DNA from: Planoprotostelium fungivorum | Taxonomy: Eukaryota > Evosea > Variosea > Cavosteliida > Cavosteliaceae | DNA length: 64,000 nt | Reading direction: 5' to 3' | Assembly (NCBI GenBank): GCA_003024175.1 | Contig: MDYQ01000463.1 | Span: forward strand, 62,001 to 126,000 | In this document: in pieces, positions 1 through 11,934 of the stretch | Numbering within the stretch: the stretch's first letter is position 1 | How the letters are laid out: every line of letters starts with the position of its first letter | Translations under genes and position numbers: made by a program | The notes under the pieces: model-generated | The model's input: the letters and a program-made list of their open reading frames with translations, nothing else | The model's database searches: none | What the model was told of the DNA's origin: nothing

Positions 1-2
1 TG

Positions 3-1177
3 CTGTTAGAATGCTACCAAGACGGTAGGCTGGGCCTCCACACGAAGTGGAAAGATTTTCAAGAGTCAATCAAATCGGATGAGAGGTACCTACACATGGT
101 GGAGCCCACACAGACGGGGTGAGACGTCTCGAAGCAGTCACGTGACTTTCAACTTGAAATTTGGGACATGGGATTTGGGACTGATTTGGGACAGAAGTCT
201 GCCGAGTGAGTTGTTTGGTGATTTTTTGGATGAGTTAGAGGAAACCTTCATGAAGGAGAGAAAGAAGATCAAAGAGATCGTACAGGTGAAGACTGTCCGT
301 CTACAACGTTGTAGATTGACGTTTCCAGGAATTACCCGTCGAATTCTCCGTGAAGATGAGCGAGGCAGATTTCCTCGCGGCAATCTCTAGACATCAACTG
401 TACCAATCTCTCAACCCCAGATTCCACTCCGCCTTCTACCTCGACGTGAGTTTGAAATTCGAATCTTCATTTTGGCGGGAAACTCAACCGTCTCAGTTCA
501 TGGACCACTTGGCTGAAGAAGAGAAGAGGAGAGTGAAGGCCATAGAGAGTAAGAAGAAGCATGCAGAAGAGAGATTTTTAGATCTTTTGTATGACGCTCA
601 CGTGAAGCCCGCGACGAAATGGGAGGAGATTCGAGAGGTGAGCGTCTACAACGCCATTGTAGACGGATAAATTGGGACGGTTTTGGGACTGAACGGCAAC
701 AGACGATCTCGGAAAAATCGGCTTTCCAGGCGATACCGACGGAAGAAGACAGACTCAGATTATTCAATGACTTTGTCACGGTCCGTCACACTGTACGTCT
801 TAGACATCCTCCTATCATCCACATGTCTCATCATCACCTCGACATGTCTCATCATCACCTCGACATGTCTAATCATCTCGACACATCATCATGTCCATCC
901 ACAACATCATCACAAGGACACGATGAACGAGTCGATCTCATTTCTATCAGGAATACGAAGGAGGTGATCGAGAGAAACGTCACAAGAAGGAGAAGAAGCA
1001 CAAGAGCCACAAGAGACACCGCGATGATGACAGAGACCGCAGGAGGGATGACAGAAAGAGAAGGGCCAGCGTGAGTCCCCTCCGTCATCATCATCATCAT
1101 CTGATCGAGAGCAGCATGACAGAAGAAGCAGCTCACCACCAGCCGAGATGGAGGAAGGAGAGAGCAGGATCGAATAA
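3..1177 (+). CDS. PRP40: PRP40-like pre-mRNA processing factor, 3' part
   Basis: U1 snRNP-associated splicing factor that bridges the 5' splice site and branch-point proteins. The gene is cut by the window's left edge. Seven exons join in frame: 3-118, 195-285, 329-445, 497-637, 703-792, 951-1070 and 1115-1177. They encode consecutive FF domains, recognisable from TKWKDFQESI, ADFLAAISRHQLYQSL and ERFLDLLYDAHVKPATKWEE followed by RLRLFNDFV. The tail is highly basic and His/Arg/Lys-rich with RS-like residues, ending HDRRSSSPP..ESRIE, as in family members. The N-terminal WW domains would lie outside the window. The FF pattern is clear; PRP40 rather than another FF protein such as TCERG1 is inferred from the basic tail. 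Confidence 0.85.
821..880. repeat. 21-bp tandem repeat inside the last long PRP40 intron
   Basis: About 2.9 copies of the unit ACATGTCTCATCATCACCTCG, the third shortened and diverged. It lies within intron 793-950, the longest intron of this gene portion, and probably explains that intron's extra length. Confidence 0.85.
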
Positions 1178-1347
1178 ACTCATCATCTTCCGTCTCGTCT
1201 CATCTGCATCGTGTGTTCGACTCTTTAGAACGTGTGAACTTAGTCGACTCATCATCATGAAAAGACATGGTTCGTGAGAGAAGATAAAATCCTTTGCACT
1301 GTGCCTTTTATTATTGTAGCTATCTACGTGTGTGTTGTTGTCATCAT

Positions 1348-2655
1348 CTAAAAGTCCAGCAGTAGTAAATCTTCCAGGGGCACATCATCCAATGACTCGA
1401 ATGTGAAAGGATAAGAATGGACTACTTGTGTGTCCTGCATCGTTTCGAAGAGGACATCTAAAGGGATGAGCTTCCGTTCTCGATGATGATGTGACGTCAC
1501 CTGTCTCTCTCAGAATGTGGTTCTCGGCGTCCATCGTTTCGGCATCGGGAAGATGAAGTTGATGTAGCTCCATGACGTGAGACTTGTGATGTTGTTTGTA
1601 TCCGGGTCCGTTTACGACGGCCAGATCATCAAGCGGCTTGCATTGAGCGAGGTTGGGCAAAAGAGAGCTGTAAGTTTTGAAATCGGGCTGGATAGACGCC
1701 GACGAGGGGGCAGAGGTGAAGGATGGTGAAACTCTTCGAGACGATGAGTCTAGACGGAGACCACCTCTCTTGGTCAACAGCTCTTGCGCTCTCTGTCTCT
1801 TAGAGGAGGGTTTGATCTTCTGCTGTCCTTGTGTCATCTTCTCTGCTTGCTTCCTTTTCAGAGGCTTGTACCGCTCGATTCTCTCGGTCAAGTTCTGAAC
1901 CGTGTTATAATGGTATTTCATCTGATGATGATGCACCTCGTTTGTATAGGGTCCGTTCTCTTCGTAGACTCTCTGAAGTTCTTTTAAGAAGCCACCCGGC
2001 AAGACGCCCAAGAGGTTGTCCCAGATGTCCATGTAGATCGAGTCATCCTGGCTGTCTGAAGAGAGTATGAACAAAATGTAGGGTGGAGAAGGGGAGACTC
2101 ACTCAGGTACTGGATCACTCTCATTTTGGGACACAGTATGTCTCTACCAAGGACGAGGCTGCCTGGAAGACCCTCGAAGGTATATATAACGTTCCATTCG
2201 GCGTCCATCAGAACGCATCGGTAGCTGCCGTGCTCGTCGGTGATGCCAGATTCGAGTTTGGGTCTTTTGAATTGGAGTTGGATGAAGTCAGTGTCAGGCA
2301 CCTTCTTGAAATGGACGACATCACTGACGGTTGTTGCCTCTCTATTTCTTCCTTTAAATGTGAACTGCATCTGGCAGCCACGGGGTATCACGCCAATCAG
2401 GTCTGACGAGCGGAGTTGTAAGGTAGCATAACGTTTGGATCTCCCAAGATGAGGCAGCACACGCACAAGATGGCCTGCCTTCCCCGGATGATGAGGCAGG
2501 AGGTCGATGATACCACATCCGTCAATGAGATTGCTTGCACGACACTCCGCGATGAAGGCGCTGCTGTAATTGTAGAGGATGATCCAAAATTTGTCCTGGC
2601 CGATGGTGATGTAATAATTGTAGAGGGCGAGATTTGTGGGAGTTACTGGTGTCAT
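1348..2655 (-). CDS. Unidentified protein, about 430 aa
   Basis: I do not recognise the family. The ATG at 2655 opens MTPVTPTNLALYNYYITIGQ. An intron (GTGAGTCTCC...CTTCAG) joins MRVIQYL to DSQDDSIYMDIWDNLLGVLP. The N-terminal half looks globular and beta-rich; the C-terminal half is a Lys/Arg-rich helical stretch followed by Ser/Pro-rich linker. Without further splicing the frame stops at 1385. If a tiny 22-nt intron near 1490 is removed, the frame instead ends at 1348 with an acidic, leucine-rich tail (LDDVPLEDLLLLDF), which looks more natural. A further 42-nt GT-AG candidate lies around 2450-2510. A 5' UTR intron upstream of the ATG is also likely. Coding status is good; the exact end is uncertain. 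Confidence 0.6.
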
Positions 2656-2968
2656 CGTGACTGAAGAGAGGAAAGACGTTGTGGTGTGAGGTGATCACTG
2701 TTGGGTGCTTTGGAGGCGGTCGTTCAACTGCTGCTGGTTGCTTGAGGGCAAGATAGTGAGGGTCACTTAGAACATGCATAACCAGGGCTCTGACGGAGGT
2801 GCCCCCCCAACCTGAGCTGTATTCGATTGAATGCAATATCTGGGGGGTGCAGTTCTCGTTCGGGGATTTCCCAGTCTGTCAAGGACAACGCTAAAGTGGC
2901 TTACAAATTGAGAGGTGTCCACAGAGACACGTGAGTATGACCTCGAAGAAAACAAAGAGACTCGAAAT

Positions 2969-4978
2969 TTATTGTTGCGACTCTTCTGGCTCGTATTGAA
3001 TGAGGAAATCTGCCGGTTGACGCTGCGACGTTTCCATCTGTGAGGGTGAGCTCACGCATGCATCGCCATCGCCCATCATCACCTCCTGCTGCGATGATCT
3101 CGTCGTGATGCTGAGCTCGTTCAATTCGATGCCGTAGACTTGACACAATTTCCTGACTCTCTCGGGCACTCCGAAACCGTAGTCTAGATGTCCCCTGTTC
3201 ACCTCTTCAGTCGCACATCATGATGCCACCGTCTCACGTTCCGGCGATGACCATGATGTTGACATCGTCTGATGATGAGTTGGCCACGAGAGAGAAGATT
3301 TTCGCAGCCATGACTGAGTCCTTCAACACTTGAGCGTCGAATAACCTCTTGATCTTCTCTTCATCTCCTCCCTTGTGATGTGAGGATTTAAAGACAAGAG
3401 ACATTCACCGATACGAGTCCAGTCATCGTGTTACGGAACTGTTCATAATGCTCTTGTGTACCTGAATCGATGAGAAGAGATCAAACTCGAGACGAACGAG
3501 AGCAAATGAATGGAGAAGGATTATCTATCGACATCGATGTGTGGGTGTGCAAGATGAAAATAACAGTGAACGGATGGGTGTCAGATGAGAAGATCGAATG
3601 AAAATGGGTACAGAATGCTGTACGAGGAGATGGATCGAATGGGTGAGCCATTCACCTTTGATGAACATGGAATGACCGTAGTCGTTGTCTAGAGGTTGCA
3701 GTGCTTTGATGTGGTTTGGAGGGTGAGGAAAGAGATCCGCCAACAGATGAACCGTCGACTCTCTTCCGTTCTTGTACATGTAACTCGCGACACCTACTTC
3801 CATCAATCTACACTCTTCACATCGTCATCATCATGATCAACATCACCAATCATCGACATCATGATCATGCTTCACCTCTCGGGGGGAATCCAGCCTGTAC
3901 CTTCACCTTCATCTCTTTCGCCAGATCGAGCAGCAAGTGATAGTGCGTCAGAATCGAAAATCCCTCCTTGACATAAGGCGCTTCCAGCGACGGTGTCGGT
4001 GATTCTTTCTGCGGAACGCTGGACAGGGAGGCGGCCTGCTTGATCGTCTCCGGTGAGTTGTAGAGGGAGTCCAATTGATCGAGAGACAAGTGACCGAGTC
4101 GGTACTGGTTGATGATGTGCTGCTGCTTGACGTTGAATTGTTCCAAGACGAGATATTTATCGGCCGAGCCGCCAGACACGAGATTCGGTGTAAAAGGGTC
4201 GTCATCACCTTTCGTCTGTGAAAGAGATTAGATTGTTGTTGATTGAATTTGATTTCGCATGAGGTTGTGTCGTCGTGATGTGGTATGGGTGGACACCTGA
4301 AGGAGCTCGTGGACTTTTCTGCTCTCTTCTTTGAGTTGACGCAGTGAATCATCTTCTTCGTCGGAGGCTTGCCCGGTTCTCTGTCTCTCTGCCGCTCTCA
4401 CCTGATCTTTGCATCAGATGTCGATCCGTTGGGATGTGTGCATGCGGATATGGATGATTGGAAGGACGGTCGATCACCTGAGCTCTCATCTGTTGTTCTT
4501 CGAGAGATTTCAACTGTTCATCGAGCTTCTGTCTCTCAGATTGCAACTTCAATGCTTCGGGTCTCTGTTGAATTTTGACCTGTTGAGTCTTTACACGATT
4601 TTCTACTTGATTCGTCTCTTGTGTTGACGGAATAGACGAGACGGTTGTCGTAATCAAATGTAAATCGATCAGTACCGACCTGATTGACTGTATCTGCGCC
4701 GAAGAAAGAATCCATGACGCACAATTGGGATCCCAAGATGTAATGCACGTGATGGTGCTCACCGAAGTAGAGGATGGAGGCTGATCGATTACCGACCACA
4801 GGTTGATTCAGACGGCTTCTATCTATGACTAATTCCTGTCAGATGCGCTGAGATCACGGTCCTTACTCTGTTTTGTCATGCGTGATGTGATATCAGGAAC
4901 ACCGACATATTGCAAAGTCGGTGCCCTCAGGTCACGAAAGTTGACTGTTTCACGTAGTTTAGACAGTAGTCTCCTCAT
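2969..4978 (-). CDS. ChaN-like (Cof_haem_bdg, DUF399) domain protein
   Basis: Member of the Tiki/EreA/ChaN superfamily, whose bacterial ChaN proteins bind haem; the role in eukaryotes is not established. At least six exons read through in frame. Seen in order: a start at 4978 with a basic N-terminus that could target an organelle; the hallmark SASILYFGEHHHVHYILG (GExH motif) near 4750; a Gln/Glu/Lys-rich coiled-coil insert (about 4450-4640); LVLEQFNVKQQHIINQYRLG and HYHLLLDLAKEMKVKVQAGF; then YGHSMFIKG; and the C-terminal signature IAGTGHLDYGFGVPERV. The tail after that motif is polar and about 60 aa long. The first splice junction, between the ATG exon and the GExH exon near 4830, is the least certain. 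The long coiled-coil insert between the GExH motif and the next helix is unusual. Confidence 0.72.
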
Positions 4979-4999
4979 GTATGATCAGATTCAGAATCG

Positions 5000-5960
5000 T
5001 TGTGATCGATCACGTGATGTCACGAGTTGTAGTCCGTGATGAGTCTCATTCGATTGAACTCTCCGCAGGAGGCATCTCGTTCCGCAACATGAGAAGCACA
5101 AGTACTCGTGCGTGGCCCATTCTGGGGCCAGCGGTCTTCCCAATGGCAGGTGCGAACCCCTACCACAATCAGTCGCTGAAACAATGACCTGCCATCATCA
5201 TACTGTCATAACCACCGCTCCATATTTTTGACTTTATCGAGCATCATAAGGTGACAGATCTCTATGGTAAAATATCAATATGGCTCGCAACCGTGCGGTT
5301 GGCCCCTCTCGATGACTACTTTAATAGCCAAGGTGCCCCCTGCCAGTATTTGCCCCGTGGAAGATCTTGTAATATTCTCAGACCTGTCACTCCAAGCCAA
5401 GGGAGAAAAGTTTCCATTCGCCTCACAATAGAGAAGAGCCAGAAGAGAAGCAAGCAAGCAAGAGAAGAGAGAATGCACATCAAACAAAGAAGACCTACCA
5501 TATCCTGGATGCAGTCAGAGGTGCCCACCGAAGAGAAGCAGAGAACAGCATCTTTCGATGATCTGATGATGGAGGTCACGTTGCTGGCCATGGACTTGAC
5601 CCCTGTCCCTTTAGAATGGAAGAGAGGTGAGGACGGTGTGGTGATCGAGACTTTTCTGATCGATGAGCAGGAGAGACAAAAACGATTCCAATCAGTCGTC
5701 GTCCTAGAAGTACCTCCTCTTCCATTGGTAGGGCCCTGATAAGAAGGCCCACCATCTCAACGTGATCGATCACGTGACGATCACGATGATCTACATATGG
5801 ACATATTGAATCGAAAAGTACAGTCTCAGCATCGTTTATAAAGCAGCTATTTATCCTATCACCTTCTTCTGTTCCTTTCACCCTCCTTCATCTTCTCATC
5901 GCTCTCATGCCTCCCCTATAAAAAGGCGGCGAATTCACGGAATCCCCGTGGAGATGTCTC
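5000..5960. other. Ambiguous open region; no gene assigned with confidence
   Basis: Long frames are open on both strands. The plus strand carries 162 codons at 5251-5739. On the minus strand, exon-like stretches are separated by a pyrimidine-rich intron candidate (about 5420-5500, GTAGGTC...GTGAG), giving SKDAVLCFSSVGTSDCIQDM then NGNFSPLAWSDR. The pyrimidine tract favours the minus strand, but no conserved domain is visible either way. A TATAAAAAG box lies at 5917-5925 on the plus strand without an evident plus-strand transcript start nearby. Confidence 0.3.
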
Positions 5961-5983
5961 CACAGAGAAATACAATAAGAGAA

Positions 5984-6065
5984 TGCATCCTGTGGGACTT
6001 GAACCCACGCTCCCGAAGGAACCGCCGCCTAAAGACGGCGCCTTAACCAACTCGGCCAAAGATGC
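5984..6065 (-). tRNA. tRNA-Leu(UAG)
   Basis: Type II tRNA with acceptor stem GCATCTT/AGGATGC plus discriminator A. It has a D-arm (GGCC...GGTTAAGG), anticodon stem CCGTC/GGCGG with loop TTTAGGC (anticodon TAG), a variable arm GTTCC-TTCG-GGAGC, and a GTGGGTTCAAGTCCCAC T-arm. There is no intron. It differs from the copy at 13899-13980 only in the first anticodon base and one compensated T-stem pair. Confidence 0.96.
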
Positions 6066-6208
6066 TACGAGTAATGTCACCCAGCCTCTGTTTGGCCAAC
6101 AGCATATCGTAGAGCTATAGTCTAGCTAGAGTCTAACTATTAGAGATACATTCATAGTGATCGATCCTCTTCAGTTTATGTAACAGATCATTCATTGATC
6201 TTCCTCGA

Positions 6209-8568
6209 TCATCTTGCTTGCTTCGCGTGCTCCTTATTGATCTTCTTGGCCAGCTTCCTGAATTTCTCTCCCTGCAGCTTGATGGACGCGTCTTCCAGCT
6301 GTTGCGAATGTGAGATTTCATTTCTTCATCATGTCTTACCCAAATGGGCATATTTCCACCAGTAGCCACGTGAACTAACATGGTCACGTGGGTCACCCCG
6401 GGCGTCTTCTCTTCGTAAAACTCTCCCTCCACTGTTGATCACGGTCATCATTACGATGATCGTCTGACACTCACGATAGACTTGTCCCACGACGGATCCT
6501 TTGACTGATGGATGGGGTGCATTCCAAGCCATGCGGACCAGGTGATTATCAGACCATTGTTCGTGCACGTACCACGAGAAGATGCGATCGCTGAAGGGGA
6601 CGGGAAATTTGATGCAAGCTTTCGAGTGGAAGAGATCTTCTTCTAATCTTTCAATGGTGTACCACTGAAGAAAGATTATCAAGGTGATCGTTACGAAGAT
6701 GTGTGATGATCGGATGGATGTATGATAACGGTGTGATGTGAGGACGAAGGTGAATTAGATTGTCACCTTCATCATGTCGTCGTCATTGGGGCTCCACATC
6801 CGAGTGCTCCACTGCTCCACTGCTTCTCGCAGAGGAAGATGTATGTCCACAACGGTCATCATCATGGCAGTCACAATCCCCTGAAGTTACAATGAATTAT
6901 CTCTTGCACGATCGATCGTACCTTCTCACGCCTCGAATAAAAAGAGAAGGACTCCTTCTCTTTTTTGGAAACCAATTTCCATTCTTTCGAATGAATCTTC
7001 TCTTTCAGCTGTTGATGCAGTATAATTCGCTATGGCAAATCAAAAGGTTGTTTGTCTCTACATCTTCCCACCTCAGCATCTTGTGGGGTCGACGTAGGGC
7101 CACGGAGTTGCTTTAACCATTCTAAGAACTTCCTGTCCTCTTCTACTCTTGATCTTTCCTTGGGAGAGGAACACGAGATCAATATCTCATAGCGATCGAT
7201 CTGTTGCTATGACATTGTTAGTTCTATGAGAAGAACCTTAAGAGATACCTCATCGATGATCCGCGTGAACCAGTTGTCGACCTGTGATGGTTTCAAAAGA
7301 GTGATGACATCGCACGACGTGACCTGCAGTTTTAGTTGCTCGTTGTGGAATCTACCTCGTGTCGACCATTTCAGGGTGCGATTTAAGGAGCTAAAATGAA
7401 TCAGTGTGAAACATAGTGGGAGGAATCACTTGATCAGGTGATCGCGCACATCGCTTCGTCCTTGTGTCGTTTTAGAATGGAGGAATGGGATAAATATATC
7501 CTCGAAGAAATAAACGGCGACAAATGGTAATCCGTTCTTCTCTGGCCGCTTCACGCAGCGATGGAAAGTGAGGAGGATCCTCCTGGCATTCCTGTTTAGA
7601 ACGGTCAGTGGTGGATGATGCGACGATTCGAATGATGTGATGATGTTACAAACTTACACTGGGACATCATCGATCGACGACAATAAGACCTGAAGCAGAC
7701 GAGAGGAATGATCCTCCTCTCGTACCGTCTCATCTTGTTCCATCAGTTGAGCCACCACGTTAGTGAAGAATCGATTCATAAGTTCTGAGTTGAGGAGGTG
7801 GAAGAGGGTGCGAGATGTCAGCGTGACCTTTTTGAAATCTGCATCTGCATGAGAGTCGGACAAGGTGTCTCGACCAGCTCTCTCACTCGTTTCACGATGA
7901 GCTAACCAGCAGATGAGAGGCACTACACGGTCTCCGCTGGAGAAGTGAAAGCATAATTTTCGACTGAGAAAGTCTATGTCTTCGTCTGTCTGTTTGTCGT
8001 CTTGCTTGGCCAGAATATCTTCCAAGTCTCGAAATTGTCCCTCTACGAGAGACTGGATGCAACATGAGTTGACGATGTGATGGATGGGTCGATCACCTCT
8101 AGGGTGAAGCTGCTGTCTGACGATTGAGAGTCACTCGGTGTCATAGATGATTTCTTGATCAGAGTCCTCTACTGGGTGAACTGAAGAGAAGCGGAGCAAC
8201 ACGTCTACTAACCCTTTCCTGTTTTCCGCGAAACCAATTCTCCGGTTACTTTTGCCATCATACTCGAGTAAGTTCCGACATAAGTATGTACTGATTGCCT
8301 CCGATGTTCCACTCGCTGCCCGTTCCACTTTGTCCCAACGAATGAATATCGACATACATAAAGATCCTGTCTTCTGATCTTCAAACTCCGCGTCGGATAA
8401 TAAGCATTTGAGGTCTTCTCTGGGGCACGAGCAAAGAGCAGCGAGAACAAAGTACGGAAAGTAAATGGAATTTAAACTGGTACTTTCATCGTCATCATCT
8501 GAAACGTGTGATGTGATGAGACATGATATAAGGCAAGTGTCTTGGATCGAATAGGCTTGCAAGCTCAC
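6209..8568 (-). CDS. RasGAP-like domain fused to a C-terminal START lipid-transfer domain
   Basis: A continuous chain of about ten exons joins in frame. The middle part reads VVPLICWLAHRE, SRTLFHLLNSELMNRFFTN and GLPFVAVYFFEDIFIPFL. These resemble the RasGAP pattern of an 'LFR.NS' helix and the 'AVG.FLFLRFI.PA' block, although the canonical FLR residues are poorly kept. A linker follows (QVDNWFTRIIDEIDRYEILI, KFLEWLKQL). Next comes a clear START domain: EKIHSKEWKLVSKKE, GIVTAMM, PFSDRIFSWYVHEQW, KGSVVGQVYRE, EKTPGVTHVTMLVHVATGGN. The C-terminus is helical and basic, stopping at 6209. START domains bind sterols or phospholipids. The start codon is not resolved: the frame is open up to 8568 without an ATG, so a short 5' exon is likely. 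The START call is strong; the RasGAP call is moderate. Confidence 0.65.
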
Positions 8569-8700
8569 CTTAACCCCCCTACCAATGAGCTGATCAATTT
8601 AAGCAGATATTAGCATACTCTAAGCCAGAAGGGAGATGTATCAAAGTCGTCCTATCACGAAGAGCGACGTCGAACTGTTTACGTTGATTTTATCTCGCTC

Positions 8701-11700
8701 TCATTTCCTGTACTGAGGTGGATGCGCTTGGAACCCCGTCGGTGCATTATAACTCGGAGGAGCGAAACCTTGCGGCTGCTGCCCGGGATAACCCTGCGAA
8801 TAGCTGGGAGGGGGTGCGTTATAAGTCGGCGGTGCGTTATAAGTCGGTGGCGGTGCCGAATAAGAAGGTGGTGCACCGTACGAGCCGTACTGCTGAGGTG
8901 GTGCGTTGTTGGCTGTCGACAGTTAAGACGTGAGATGGCGAGAGAGATCACCTCGGTAAGAGGGAGGAGGGGTGTTGTTGTAAGCGGGTGGCTGTTGGTT
9001 GTAGACGGGCGGTGCGGCCTGTTGGTAGGAAGGCTGGGATGGTTGGCCGTAACCTCCGTAGCTGGAGGCGGGATTCTGAGTCAAGTTGTGTGAAGCGATC
9101 TCCATGTCCCTGAAGAACGTAAGTCGAGCGACCAAAGAAGATGAGTCGTGATGCTCACTTGATGAGGCCCTGTTTCTCTGCCTCACGAGCCAAAACAAAG
9201 TCCTTGCACTTCTGAGAGAAGGCTTGGAGGATGTCTTGAAAATTGGCGTAGAATTCGATACCCTCTCGGACGTGGGTCTTCAGCTCGTTGAGCGTCTACA
9301 ACGAGTCAGGAAAGGTGTCCTCTATGTGAAACGACGCACCTTGAAAGCCGTGTCCAGCTCCTGCAGTATCCTCCCTCTCTGCACGGCAGCTCCACCCAAG
9401 TTCTTACTCTGTTGAAACTGTTCGTTGAGCTGAACAATGACTGACAAGAGACGATCTTGTTCCCGCGACGCGGCCGCGATCTTCCCGCGAATCCCGTCGT
9501 ATTTTGAAAGTTCACGCTCGAATAATTCTTCTTCGCGTCCGGCCTCGGTTGCCATGAGTTTGACCGATATGTCGTCCTACCCCGTATGAGACGACATCCT
9601 CTATTCTCTCTCTCACCTGTGCAGCGAGGGCGTTCAGTTCTGTCCTTAAGACGGATCGATCGTGTGTCATGATGCGGTCTAACGCGTTCAAGTGTTGTTT
9701 CATCTCCACGACGACTCCCTTGTCTCCAGACTGGGCGTCGGATCCGTTGGGAAGGTGTCTCGTCAGTTCTTCCTGGGAAGGTGTCAGATTTCATGGAGAA
9801 TCTATGGGAAGATGATGGAGCATGTGGGTGATGGAGAAGGTGAGATACCTGAGACCAACCCAGTTTGACGATGGCTGATTCGTTCTTTCTGAAATCATCT
9901 CTTAGCACTGCATCCGATTTCCTCGCGTGCACGATGTTTGTGGACCACTTGGAACATTCCTGGAAGATTCAGTGACTTTTCGAAATCTCGCATCGAATCA
10001 CCTGATTGAGGGCAGCGGTGAGAGTGTGAGACGGAGTTCTCTGCCACTTGCTTCCGTACTGATTCCTGTGATGACGTCATCACACGTCGTCGTCCCAAAC
10101 GTTCGGTCCGCCGTTTCACTCTGATGAGACTCACCTCATGCGATTGTCTTCTACTTCTTCTTGTTGGAGGATCTGCTGTGTCTCGTGGAGAATCCTGTCG
10201 TCTTCTTGTGACATCTTCTCTAATGTGTCCAACTGCTCTCTGATGAGGCCGGCGCCTCCTTCTCTTCTGACCGTGTCCATTTTCGTCAAGAGAGAAGACG
10301 GCACGCCAGTAGATTCTATAGCCTGGATGCTTCCGGGTAAATTCATGGAAGACAGTGATCTACAACGAGTCAGTTATATTCCATCGGAACGTGACTCACA
10401 CGATGGCCAAGCTGTTGGCTTCGTCCATGATTCTCGTCTCGTCTCTGATGAGAGCTTCCTTCTTTGAAATGTAGAGGGACAATTTCTCTGTGATTGCAAA
10501 GGGAATCAACCTCACGAACGGGTCGCGGTCGGCGGTTAAGATGGCAGATTCAGGTAGAGGTGTGGCCTTGACGATTGCCTTGCGTTCGATTGGAATCAAT
10601 TTGGACTCTGGAGTCACGGGGGCGTGATAGATGGTGTCGTTGTCTTTCTCGGCAACCTGCCCGCGTGAATAAAATGAAATAAAATGATTTTCACCTCGAT
10701 TTCTTTCTGTACGATGGAGTAGAGGGTGTTGAAATCGTTCTGTAGGTCGGGTGTCAGACTTCTCAAGAGTCTCTTCTTGATGTCTTCGAGGCAGGAGCTG
10801 GCGATGCGAAGGCGGGAAACTTGTTCTCCGTATTCGGATGCATCTTTGCAGGCGAGAGACTGTCTAAAGTGGCTGTTGGCTTTAAACAAGATCAATTTGT
10901 AGTCGACGAAAGTGACCCAATTCTGGGGGAGAGGTCAGGAGACAAGTTGAAGGAGAATAAAATGAAATAAATACGGGTGGAAGATGGATGGGATCACTTT
11001 TGGCACGACAGAAGAGATAGAGGGAGTGTGGATGAGAGTGGAAGCAGTCTCGTAAAAGTCCACCGCCTGAGCAGACAACTTGGCCACGATGGGTGGCTTC
11101 ATACTGTCCTTTATGGCCTGAGGAGATGATTTAGACACGAAGAGATATAACCGCTCACCTTGTCGTAGAAACACTCTTGAGCTTGTGCGAGGTTGAAATG
11201 CAGCAGCATGTTGATGGAGTCCACGGTGAGATCGACAGAGTTGCCCTGAGGATGTTTCTCTAATTCTTCTTTCAATGCTTGGAAGGCACCGGCCGCTTGC
11301 TGTTTGGGGTGAGATCGGATGATGTGTATGGATGTATGCAAAGCACCTGGTACTGTTGACAGGCAGTCTTCAGACCTTCGAGTGAAGATCGATTGTGGCT
11401 GGATGCCAATTGGGAAGACAGAGCGCCGATGTTGAAGAGGACATTCATTCTTTCGAAATGAACACTGAAGTTGCTGACTTTCTTGCCTCTGTATGCATCG
11501 AACCACACAAAGTTTATGCGGATCTGCGTGTGAAACATGAATCGATGGTGACGATCAATCGATTTCTCACATTATTTTCATGGATTGGGAACCTGGACTC
11601 TATGGAGCTCAAGATAGCGTAGTATCTTTGTCACATCAGATGCGAATTAGAGGATGGTCGCTCACTTGTATAACAATTCACGAGCGGACTCTGACTTGTC

Positions 11701-11862
11701 CTGAATGTTTCTCACATCTTCCCTCAACTGCTGCAAGTTGGATATCGCTTGTTTATGATCATGCAAGCTGTCGGCCTCGTGACCATACTGGGAAGAGATG
11801 TAAGTCTCTAGGGGTTTAACCCAGTCGAGTTTATCGGTCTTCTTCCTCTCTATGTTGAACAT
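8701..11862 (-). CDS. ALIX: ALIX/BRO1 family ESCRT adaptor
   Basis: Cytosolic adaptor linking ESCRT-I to ESCRT-III (CHMP4/Snf7) in multivesicular-body sorting and membrane scission. The ATG at 11862 starts MFNIERKKTDKLDWVKPLET, aligning with the usual BRO1 start. The BRO1 domain continues over several exons (NFSVHFERMNVLFNIGALSS, LEGLKTACQQYQ, DFYETASTL), followed by the coiled-coil V domain (LSKYDGIRGKIAAASREQDR). The last two exons encode a Pro/Tyr/Gln-rich tail with repeated PPPSY and PTYNAPP units, ending QAHPPQYRK. The tail is of the type that binds ALG-2 and SH3/UEV partners; whether those partners exist here is unknown. Domain order and length match the family. Confidence 0.92.
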
Positions 11863-11934
11863 GATGCGTTCTTGTGTGTGACGCGTTGTTCGTTTTACAC
11901 AAGATTCCTTTCTTTGAATTTCGCAATTCGGCAC

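Noticed and set aside
5917-5925. TATAAAAAG box on the plus strand
   Set aside because: No plus-strand transcript unit follows; the next feature is a minus-strand tRNA, so a promoter call is unsupported.
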